Below, in pieces: positions 48,262 through 55,205 of a stretch of DNA of 55,205 nucleotides. The notes under the pieces were generated by a model that was not told where the DNA came from, searched no databases, and worked only from the letters and a program-made list of their open reading frames with translations. The DNA is from Candidatus Roseilinea sp. (GTDB taxonomy: Bacteria; Chloroflexota; Anaerolineae; J036; Brachytrichaceae), in assembly GCA_025055235.1 (NCBI GenBank), contig JANWYN010000134.1, positions 1 to 55,205 on the forward strand. The letters are read 5' to 3'. Within the stretch, counting starts at the first letter, position 1, and every line of letters begins with the position of its first letter. Both the position numbers and the translations under genes were made by a program.

Positions 48262-51135
48262 ATGATAGAAAGGTTCTGCACACGGGCATCGGTGTTATGG
48301 CCGAGTGCTCAACTCTGGATATCCGCGGCAACGGCAGCAGTGACTCTAATCACTACTTTGACATTCGCGCTGCCCATATCGCAGCGGCACAATGTGCATC
48401 TGCTGGCCGACGTTTCACTGGCGCAAGCGATACAGATTTCTGAGTCCGGTGCAGTAGTCCCTCCTGCTGACTGGCCGCAATTAGGCCGCGACGCCCAGCG
48501 CACGAATTATTCGCCGCAGCAGATCAATCCGCCGTACTGCTACGCTTGGAAGTGGTATGGAGTGCCTATGGCCTCTCGCGCCCAGCCGGTCGTCTCTGCC
48601 GGTCGGTTATTCATTGGCGGCATGGATGGCGCAATGTATGCGCGGGATGCAACAACCGGCGCAGAATTGTGGAAGGTGCAGACCGATGGCCCGATCCGTC
48701 ATTCCGCCGGCGTATTGGGCGATGTAGTAATTTTCTCCTCGCATGATGGCTTCACGTATGCGTTAAATGCCGCCACCGGGTCTCAATTGTGGAAGACTGC
48801 CACCGGCCCGAGCGCTACTGCACCGTTGATTGACGCAGCGCGCGGATGGGCCTATGTTGCCTCGACGTCGGGCAATTTAACTGCGCTACGCGCTAGCGAT
48901 GGCGCAGTTCAGTGGGTCTTCAACGCAGGCGCACCAATTCTTACCTCGCCTGCGTTGAGCGCCGATGGATCGCGGGTGTATTTCGGCAGCGAGGCCATCG
49001 AGGCACTCGCTGTCAACGCCCAGACAGGCGCACTAACTTGGCGCAGGCGGCTGCAGGGACAAAGTCTCTCGGAACGTTACCCTGTGGTAGCCGGTGGGGC
49101 TGTGATCTACCGCTCGCAGCCGTTGTATTTCTTTCACCATTTACTGCATGAAGGTGATTCTGTGATGGACTCAGCCGGCCCGCGCGAATCCGACTGGGCA
49201 GCGGACTGGGCCAAGGTGCGTCCGAAGATCTTTGACTATTTGGCCGCACAGCCAAGTAAGCAGACCTTCTTCGTACTCAATGAGACGACTGGCCAGCTGA
49301 GCGGCATAGCCCCCGTGCTGTATACCTACGGGAACAACGATCCGCCTAATGTTCCAGTGATTCGTGGGCAGGAGGTCTATGTTACTTATCGCGCTCGTCA
49401 CGGTATCCAAACGGACGGTGGTTCAGTGCACGTGAGCAGCAAATATGATGCCGAACTGGGACGTATGAGTCTGGCGACGCTCGATATCGTCGGTTTGCGC
49501 CAGTTGAACTATCCTGCATACAACGCAGAGTTCCGTATGACCTCAGATGAACCCGCCATGCTGACCATGGGGGGAGATATTCTGTTCGTGGATAACTGGG
49601 AACGTTTGGGCGGGTTGAACGTGCGCACAGGTCAACTGGTGCACGTAGGCCATGTCTCCAATGTCTGGCCAGAATGCTATGCAGGCGATACCTGTGGTCC
49701 GGGTGGGCCTAATCCGTTCTTCCCACTGAGTGGCTCAGGACCGGCCTATCCCTTTCCTTGGCCGCGTGTTACCGACGGCATGTCGCGCAGCGGCGTGGTG
49801 ATTGCGAACAACATGCTGTATTGGCGTGTGATCGAAGGGGGATTGGCTGGGGTTAAGTCCGGCGAGTGTGGCGCGCCCAAAGTGTGGCTATCGCCAGCGC
49901 CGCAGACAACGTCTGCAACTCTCCCTGCTTCTCCCGATTCACCTGACCCAACAAGTATTGCTGCTGTGGGGCAACGTGTCATGTTGCCCATGGTGAGCAC
50001 CAGCGTTCCCCTTACGCAATACATCGTTGTTGATCTAACGACGCCGGTGAGCAATCCGCCGAGTGACATGGTCGAGCGCTTGCGTGCTGAGGTGCACGCG
50101 ATGCTGCAACTGGCGAACGGCCAGCACTTGCTTCCGTTCTATCTTGAGCGAGGCTTCAGCAATACAAGCGTGTGGCCCTACAACGCCTCGAACTGCAGTG
50201 GTGAGCCTTTCTGTGTGGCCCACATCGGCGTTGGTGCGCGCGGTAATGTCTTCTGGCATGACCCGGGCGAGTTTTTGCTCACCATGGCGCAGGCCTACCC
50301 TTATTTGGATGCGCAGTTGCAGGCAGATGTGCGCGCCTATGTCTCTGCAGAGATGAAGCGTTACCCGCCGCTTCTAGATTTGCCATACGGTGGTGTGTGG
50401 CTGACTCAGGGTGTGGCGCGAGAAAGATACGAGGTGCCGTTCCGAAGCCAGTTGGGTAACTGGCCACCTGTGGGCGCAAATATTAGCGCGATTTACGCTG
50501 TGTGGTTATGGGCCAAGAACACCGGGGACTGGACCTACGCGTGTGCCAACTGGCCTCAGGCAAAAGCGCTGTTCAGCGCGCGTAGAGGAACGATGCGCTT
50601 CTACTCCGACATTGCAGGAGCAATTGGCTATGCGCGCCTAGCTAGAGCGCTACGCGAACGCGCCTGCACCGGAGTGACAGAGGCTGACGTATCGGCCGGC
50701 ATGTCGGCCGCTGTGAGTGCAATGAGTGCCGGTGCAGGATCAACGAACTTCAACGCATGGGCTAGGCGAGCTGAGCGCGATTACCTCGATCCACGCGACT
50801 TCGCCACAGGATACTCCCTCCCCGTTTTCTTCGGAATGACGCCAGAGGTGGGCCGGTTCTTGCGCGAACAGACCGGCGGTGCAGCAATGAATTACCTGAA
50901 CAGCAAACAAACGGGCAACGGCGTATTGTGGTGGTATCTCACGCGCGTCGGCGTGCATGCCGAGCACGGTGAGTCTTCGTTCCTACTGCCTTGGACCGGC
51001 TGGTCTCACTTTCTGGCGCGAGCTTACATCGCAGGGGATTCGCAGGCAAATCTGCGCAAGTGGCTCGACCGCCCTTGGGCCGTAGGCGACCTGTACTCGA
51101 TTCAGAAGATCGTGGCAACGATCCACGCGCGCTGA
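48262..51135 (+). CDS. Large extracellular PQQ-type beta-propeller protein
   Basis: This is a 957-residue protein. An N-terminal hydrophobic segment (about residues 20-40, AQLWISAATAAVTLITTLTFAL) should export or anchor it. Residues about 70-480 carry PQQ/BamB-like propeller repeats (GRLFIGGMDGAMYARDATTGAELWKVQTDG, VVIFSSHDGFTYALNAATGSQLWK). The C-terminal half (about 590-957) looks like an alpha/alpha-toroid with Trp-rich segments. Enzyme residues for PQQ are not evident, so a structural or glycan-related role is possible. Codon choice is visibly less GC-biased than in the neighbours, which suggests later acquisition. The ATG at 48262 is preferred over GTG 48244. Confidence 0.7.
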   Translation: MIERFCTRASVLWPSAQLWISAATAAVTLITTLTFALPISQRHNVHLLADVSLAQAIQISESGAVVPPADWPQLGRDAQRTNYSPQQINPPYCYAWKWYGVPMASRAQPVVSAGRLFIGGMDGAMYARDATTGAELWKVQTDGPIRHSAGVLGDVVIFSSHDGFTYALNAATGSQLWKTATGPSATAPLIDAARGWAYVASTSGNLTALRASDGAVQWVFNAGAPILTSPALSADGSRVYFGSEAIEALAVNAQTGALTWRRRLQGQSLSERYPVVAGGAVIYRSQPLYFFHHLLHEGDSVMDSAGPRESDWAADWAKVRPKIFDYLAAQPSKQTFFVLNETTGQLSGIAPVLYTYGNNDPPNVPVIRGQEVYVTYRARHGIQTDGGSVHVSSKYDAELGRMSLATLDIVGLRQLNYPAYNAEFRMTSDEPAMLTMGGDILFVDNWERLGGLNVRTGQLVHVGHVSNVWPECYAGDTCGPGGPNPFFPLSGSGPAYPFPWPRVTDGMSRSGVVIANNMLYWRVIEGGLAGVKSGECGAPKVWLSPAPQTTSATLPASPDSPDPTSIAAVGQRVMLPMVSTSVPLTQYIVVDLTTPVSNPPSDMVERLRAEVHAMLQLANGQHLLPFYLERGFSNTSVWPYNASNCSGEPFCVAHIGVGARGNVFWHDPGEFLLTMAQAYPYLDAQLQADVRAYVSAEMKRYPPLLDLPYGGVWLTQGVARERYEVPFRSQLGNWPPVGANISAIYAVWLWAKNTGDWTYACANWPQAKALFSARRGTMRFYSDIAGAIGYARLARALRERACTGVTEADVSAGMSAAVSAMSAGAGSTNFNAWARRAERDYLDPRDFATGYSLPVFFGMTPEVGRFLREQTGGAAMNYLNSKQTGNGVLWWYLTRVGVHAEHGESSFLLPWTGWSHFLARAYIAGDSQANLRKWLDRPWAVGDLYSIQKIVATIHAR

Positions 51136-51290
51136 GCGAAGCGCTCGTGTCTTTGTCCCTCGCCGAACGATTAGCCTGAACTATACCCACGTCGAGTAGC
51201 TGCAAAAGGTGTGATGCTCTATCCTCCGCGGCAAGTTGCCATCCGATCCAGTCAAGGTTCTTGGAGGGTGGCTGGAGGAATATCACACCG

Positions 51291-52184
51291 ATGGACGCTA
51301 ACATGCTCAATGCGCTCTCAAATCAAATGGCCGACGCCGTTGAGCGCATCGCCAAATCGCTCGTCATGGTAAATGGCCGGCCGCGCCAGCCCGCGACCGG
51401 CATCGCCTACGCCGGCGACTTTGTGCTGACCGCCGATCACGTGCTGGAGCGCGAAGACAACTTGACCGTGCAGACGCACGACAACCGCGTCCTCGGCGCG
51501 CAGATTGTCGGTCGTGATGCCTCGACCGACCTCGCCGTGCTGCGTGTGCAGGGGTTGAGCGTGCCGGTGGCTGCTGCGGCCGCCGAGGCGCGCGTAGGGC
51601 AGATCGCACTGGCCGTCGGCCGGCCATCCCCCGATGGCGTGATGGCCAGCCTGGGCATCGTGAGCAAGATCGGCGGGCCGGTGCGCATGGGCCGCAGCAG
51701 CGCGACCCTGGAGCGATACATCCAGACCGACGCCACGCCTTATCCTGGCTTCAGCGGCGGCGCCTTGGTGGACGCGACCGGCGCGGCGTTCGGGCTGCTG
51801 ACCACGGGTTTCGGTCGCGGCGCAGCGATCGTCATTCCGATGGACGTCGCCTTGAAGGTCGCCGGCACGTTGACGAAGCAGGGCTACGTCAAGCGCGGCT
51901 ACCTCGGCATCGTCAGCCAGCAGGTGAAGCTGTCGCCGGCCCAGCGCAGCGATGCGCAGGAGTACGGCTTGCTCGTCGTGCGCGTGGAGGAGAACAGCCC
52001 GGCGGAGAAGGGCGGCCTGCTCATCGGCGACATCCTGCTCGCCATCGAGGGCCAGCCGATCAACGACGCCGACGATCTGATCGCAGCACTGCAGGGCGAC
52101 CGCGTCGGCAAGCCGGTAGCCGTCCGCGTGAGCCGTGGCGGCGTTGCGCAGACGCTCACCGTCGTCGTCGGTCAAAAGAGCTGA
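51291..52184 (+). CDS. HtrA/DegP-like serine protease with PDZ domain
   Basis: This is a 297-residue trypsin-like serine protease followed by a PDZ domain (about 205-290, RGYLGIVSQQVKLSPAQR... GGLLIGDILLAIEGQPI). The catalytic triad is readable: His in LTADHVLE (about 47), Asp in STDLAVLR (about 77), Ser in PGFSGGALVD (about 152), where the usual GNSGGPL is altered. There is no signal peptide or membrane segment, which is unusual for HtrA and implies action in the cytoplasm. GGAGG lies about 12 bases before the ATG. It overlaps in function and is 8 bases from the second protease gene. Confidence 0.88.
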   Translation: MDANMLNALSNQMADAVERIAKSLVMVNGRPRQPATGIAYAGDFVLTADHVLEREDNLTVQTHDNRVLGAQIVGRDASTDLAVLRVQGLSVPVAAAAAEARVGQIALAVGRPSPDGVMASLGIVSKIGGPVRMGRSSATLERYIQTDATPYPGFSGGALVDATGAAFGLLTTGFGRGAAIVIPMDVALKVAGTLTKQGYVKRGYLGIVSQQVKLSPAQRSDAQEYGLLVVRVEENSPAEKGGLLIGDILLAIEGQPINDADDLIAALQGDRVGKPVAVRVSRGGVAQTLTVVVGQKS

Positions 52185-52192
52185 GCGCAGCA

Positions 52193-52810
52193 ATGAAGCC
52201 ATCTCCATCGGCAGCGGCTCAAGCGTTCGCCGACGTGATCGCGGCTGCCAAGGCCAGTGTGGTGCAGATCCACACGGGTGGACGCGGCATCGGCGCGGGC
52301 GTGATCTGGCGCAGCGACGCCGCGCGCAGCGAGATCATTACCAACGCGCACGTGGTGGCCGGCGCGGCGCGCCGCAACGGCGCCGGCCTGCGCGTGGTCA
52401 CTGCGGATAACTGCATCATTCCGGCGCGGGTGCTGGCCGGCGACCCTCAGCTCGACCTAGCGCTGCTCGGCATAGACATGGGCGGATTGCCGGCGGCGAA
52501 GATCGGCGACTCCACCCGGCTACGAGTGGGCGAACTCGTTTTCGCCATCGGCAACCCGTGGGGGCAAGCCAGCGTCGTCACCTCCGGCATCATCAGCGGC
52601 CTCGACAGCATGACGATGCGCGGGATGGGACGCACCGCGCCGTACATCCGCTCGGATGTGCTGCTGGCGCCGGGCAACAGCGGCGGCCCGCTGCTCGATG
52701 CAACCGGCGCGGTCATCGGCATCAACGCCATGATCTTCGGCGGCGACCTGAGCGTGGCCATCCCCAGCCACATCGTCGCTGAATGGATCGCTGGCGGCAA
52801 TTGGCTGTGA
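52193..52810 (+). CDS. Trypsin-like serine protease without PDZ domain
   Basis: This is a 205-residue protease domain alone. His in ITNAHVVAG (about 51), Asp in LDLALLGID (about 85) and Ser in GNSGGPLLD (about 164) form the triad. It has no PDZ domain, signal peptide or transmembrane helix. It begins 8 bases after the first protease gene and is most likely co-transcribed, so the two may form mixed complexes or a cascade. In length it resembles the protease core of DegS-like proteins without anchor. Confidence 0.87.
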   Translation: MKPSPSAAAQAFADVIAAAKASVVQIHTGGRGIGAGVIWRSDAARSEIITNAHVVAGAARRNGAGLRVVTADNCIIPARVLAGDPQLDLALLGIDMGGLPAAKIGDSTRLRVGELVFAIGNPWGQASVVTSGIISGLDSMTMRGMGRTAPYIRSDVLLAPGNSGGPLLDATGAVIGINAMIFGGDLSVAIPSHIVAEWIAGGNWL

Positions 52811-52860
52811 AGTAGACTTTCGAAGTCTCAGGAACTTCGGCAGTCCGTTCGCAGTCATTC

Positions 52861-53505
52861 ATGCCGCGCGTCTTCATCGTCGCCCCGACGCCTGCGTTGC
52901 GCGCCGGTCTGCGCGCGCTGCTCGCGCAGGCCGAGCCGGCGTGGGAAATCGCCGGTGAAGCGCCCGCGATCGCGCATGACGAGATGCGCGCGGATGCCGA
53001 CCTGTTCTTGCTGGCCGATCCCGATCAGCTCTTGCCGCTGGCAGGCGCGTTGTCCGGCGGGCGCGACCAAGTCATTGTAGTGCTGGCAGACGACGCAGCC
53101 GCAGCGGCAGCCGTGGCGGCGCTGCGCGCGTTACCGCTGCGCGGGTGGGGCGTTGTGCCGGCGGATGCCTCGGCAGAAGAACTGCGCGCGGCGTCGCTGG
53201 CTGCGCTGCAAGGGATGGTTACGCTGCCGGCGCACATGGCCGATCAACTCGGCGCGCTGCCGGCCGCTGCGCAGCGGGTCAGCCGGGCGGAGGAAGCCGA
53301 ACCGAAGCCGCTGCTCACGCCGCGCGAAGTCGAGGTGCTGGAGTGGGTGAGCCGCGGCCTGCCGAGCAAGATGATTGCGCACGAGCTAGGGGTGAGCGAA
53401 TCCACGATCAAATTCCACCTCTCCTCGATCTACGCCAAGCTCGGCGTCGCCAGCCGCACCGAAGCGGTGAGCCGGGCTGCGAAGCTGGGGCTGATCACGC
53501 TCTGA
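52861..53505 (+). CDS. LuxR/NarL-type regulator with degenerate receiver
   Basis: This is a 214-residue DNA-binding protein. The C-terminal 65 residues are a LuxR/GerE helix-turn-helix (LTPREVEVLEWVSRGLPSKMIAHELGVSESTIKFHLSSIYAKLGV). The N-terminal 120 residues fold like a response-regulator receiver, but the acidic pair at the first strand is replaced (VFIVAPTPALRAG instead of VDDH), so normal phosphorylation is unlikely. It starts 50 bases after the second protease gene. Coupling to the two proteases is suggested by position. No histidine kinase is present. Confidence 0.85.
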   Translation: MPRVFIVAPTPALRAGLRALLAQAEPAWEIAGEAPAIAHDEMRADADLFLLADPDQLLPLAGALSGGRDQVIVVLADDAAAAAAVAALRALPLRGWGVVPADASAEELRAASLAALQGMVTLPAHMADQLGALPAAAQRVSRAEEAEPKPLLTPREVEVLEWVSRGLPSKMIAHELGVSESTIKFHLSSIYAKLGVASRTEAVSRAAKLGLITL

Positions 53506-55098
53506 TCAGCGCGCCGCCGTCTCGAATATCGGCGCAAGCAGGTTGTCGGTCGGCGCGTAATCATCGGTCAGGATCACGCCGTCGCCCATCGCCTTGACCC
53601 GGTCGCGCTCTTCCGGCGTGGCGATCCACTGGTTGATGTTGCGTATGCCATCGCCGCCGTCGAAGCTGCGCAGCCGCTCGAGGTCAATCGGCTGGGGCGA
53701 AGCGAGCACAATGAACGTGTTGCGTGTCACGTCCGTCCAACGCCGGCCCACCGGTATGAAGTAAATCCAATCGAACGTCAGGCTGAGCGTGCGCAGCATG
53801 GCCGAGACGAACGGCAGATCACCGCCGTCAATCAGGTTGAGCATGTAGATGCCGTCGTCGGTCAGGTGCCGGCGCACGAGCTGGTTGAACTCGTGCGTGG
53901 TCAGGTGATACGGCACCGAGAAATCGTTGAATGCGTCGCCGACGATCAAGTTGTAGCGCCGCGCCGGATCGAGTCCCAGCAGAAACAGCCGCGCGTCTTG
54001 GTTGGCCGTCTTGATCTTCGTGCTCGTCGGCAGGCCGAGCATCTGGTGGGCGACCTCGGTGACGCCGGGGTCTATCTCGGCCACCTCGATGATCGAGCGA
54101 GGATGCACGACTTCGATGTAGCGCGGCAGGGTGTAGCCTCCGCCGCCGATGAAGAACGCGTCAATCAGGTCGTATTCCTGCGCCATGTAACCCAGCACTT
54201 CCGCGCCGACCTGCTCGTAGCCGTAGACCAGCCGGCGCGGGTCGCTGAGCGAGACGTAGCTGTGCACCAGCCGGTCGAGCGTGAGCACGCGGTAGGTCTC
54301 GCCGTCGTCGCGCGTTTCGTCGCGCACGCGGATGCAGAAGTAGTCGGTCTCGCGCAGGCAAGGCCCGCGCAGCGTTGCCTGCAGCGGCCCGGCCGCCAGC
54401 GCGCCTGCAGCGATCAACGGCACGGCGCTCGCCAGTGCCGGCTTCGCTGCGCCGCTCAGCCATCGCCCGAACAACAGCCCCATCGCGATCAGCGCCGCGC
54501 CGACGCCCAGCAGGATGGCGCGCGTGCCGAACAACGAGATCAACACGTAGCCGGTGGCGAAGGTGCCGACGATGCTGCCCAGCGCCGAGGCCGCATAGAT
54601 GCGCCCGACCGTGCTGCCGCTGCTGTCCAGGTCTTGCAGCGAGAGCTTGACCACGATCGGCGAGATCACGCCGAGCAGGATGCTGGGCAGCAGGAAGATC
54701 GCTGTGACGAAGAGCAACATGCGCCCGACGAGCGGCAGCCACGCTAGCGCCGGCAGGCCGCGCTCACCGACTGCGCCGGCCGTGACCAGCACGCTCAAAC
54801 TGGCCAGGCCGGCCACGATGAACGTCGCACCCAGCAGGCGCCGCGATGCGAAGCGATCGGCCAGCTTGCCGCCGATGAAGTTGCCGATGCTGATGCCGGC
54901 CAGGATCACGCCGATCACGCTGGTCCACGTGTAGAGCGACACGCCGACGAAAGGCGCGATCAATCGTCCGGCGACGAGTTCGATCGTCATGATGCACGCG
55001 TTGCTGATGAACACGATCAGGCTGGGTCGCCATAGCCAGTCTGCGCTGGGATGCGCCTGTAGCGCTTTGTCCTCGGTCATGGGCGCATGATATGCCAT
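53506..55098 (-). CDS. Fused membrane (MFS-like) / spermidine synthase-like protein
   Basis: This is a 530-residue protein with six to seven predicted transmembrane helices in residues about 27-250. The C-terminal domain (about 300-520) is spermidine synthase-like: FIGGGGYTLPRYIEVVHPR binds decarboxylated SAM-type ligands, then EVAEIDPGVTEVA and LIVGDAFNDF. Such fusions are common in Chloroflexota and cyanobacteria, but their reaction is often unproven; aminopropyl or methyl transfer to a membrane-associated acceptor is possible. The gene converges on the LuxR-type gene with no gap. The ATG at 55080 is an alternative start. Confidence 0.85.
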   Translation of the reverse strand: MAYHAPMTEDKALQAHPSADWLWRPSLIVFISNACIMTIELVAGRLIAPFVGVSLYTWTSVIGVILAGISIGNFIGGKLADRFASRRLLGATFIVAGLASLSVLVTAGAVGERGLPALAWLPLVGRMLLFVTAIFLLPSILLGVISPIVVKLSLQDLDSSGSTVGRIYAASALGSIVGTFATGYVLISLFGTRAILLGVGAALIAMGLLFGRWLSGAAKPALASAVPLIAAGALAAGPLQATLRGPCLRETDYFCIRVRDETRDDGETYRVLTLDRLVHSYVSLSDPRRLVYGYEQVGAEVLGYMAQEYDLIDAFFIGGGGYTLPRYIEVVHPRSIIEVAEIDPGVTEVAHQMLGLPTSTKIKTANQDARLFLLGLDPARRYNLIVGDAFNDFSVPYHLTTHEFNQLVRRHLTDDGIYMLNLIDGGDLPFVSAMLRTLSLTFDWIYFIPVGRRWTDVTRNTFIVLASPQPIDLERLRSFDGGDGIRNINQWIATPEERDRVKAMGDGVILTDDYAPTDNLLAPIFETAAR

Positions 55099-55152
55099 CT
55101 ATTACCGATTGCTGAGTCAAAGCGTGTTTAGTCCTGGAACCGCAGACATGTC

Positions 55153-55202
55153 ATGCCCGCGCATGCGGGCATCCAGGAAGCCCGGCGCTAAACCACCGGG
55201 CT
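55153..55202. repeat. Palindromic intergenic repeats at the window end
   Basis: ATGCCCGC-GCAT-GCGGGCAT (55153-55172) is a perfect palindrome of a widespread bacterial repeat type (TCATGCCCGC...GGGCATCCAG). It is followed by AGCCCGG-N10-CCGGGCT (55179-55202). It may be the start of a longer repeat region outside the window. Confidence 0.7.
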
Positions 55203-55205
55203 AAG

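Overview
The window is about 55 kb of GC-rich, gene-dense bacterial chromosome. It contains no rRNA, tRNA or CRISPR array that I can see. Gene content and style suggest a free-living heterotrophic Chloroflexota bacterium, probably of the Anaerolineae. The pointers are Tat/lipoprotein sugar-binding proteins, many Gfo/Idh/MocA oxidoreductases, a fused MFS/spermidine synthase, and short-period repeats that sit before and inside genes. This placement is inferred from protein style only, because no marker gene is present.

Layout. (1) 1-3909: operator-like repeats, a small virulence-factor-family protein, an FdhF/YdeP-type molybdopterin oxidoreductase and its FdhD sulfurtransferase. (2) 3981-18905, all on the plus strand: a carbohydrate island. 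It has an ABC importer (binding protein and two permeases, no ATPase), a PhyH-type dioxygenase, three Gfo/Idh/MocA dehydrogenases, a GntR/UTRA regulator, a double-cupin protein, a ROK protein, a GH4 glycosidase, a NagB-like deaminase, an N-acetylglucosamine-kinase-like protein and a cytoplasmic sialidase-fold protein. A DasR/NagR-like operator lies over the promoter of the importer. (3) 18925-22495, minus strand: an unknown protein, a frameshifted GT39-type glycosyltransferase and an EamA exporter. (4) 22574-30038: Mn-type superoxide dismutase, ferredoxin, PhoU, a fused xanthine-dehydrogenase-family enzyme, a SAM methyltransferase and a GcvT-like protein. (5) 30030-33120: a REP/RAYT locus with five copies of one 33-bp palindrome, a REP-associated tyrosine transposase, a truncated gene duplicate and a membrane-anchored P-loop NTPase with TPRs. 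(6) 33160-45433: a sarcosine-oxidase-like enzyme, the only ABC ATPase of the window (MsmK/UgpC type), uridine phosphorylase, and a minus-strand operon with a LacI regulator, a second ABC importer, a GH38-like alpha-mannosidase and a fourth Gfo/Idh/MocA enzyme. (7) 45668-55098: two phosphoribosyltransferase-type genes (one is pncB), a large PQQ-propeller protein of different base composition, two trypsin-like proteases with a LuxR-type regulator, and a spermidine synthase-like membrane protein.

How it fits together: the two importers probably share the single ATPase and feed glycosides or amino sugars to cytoplasmic NAD-dependent enzymes (GH4, Gfo/Idh/MocA), GH38, ROK/NAGK kinases and NagB. 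Regulation is by GntR in the first cluster and by LacI in the second, which carries a clear self-operator.

The most distinctive signal is repetitive DNA. Heptamer repeats and REP palindromes lie directly upstream of start codons, supply the stop codons of three genes, are inserted in frame in several proteins, and break one glycosyltransferase gene.
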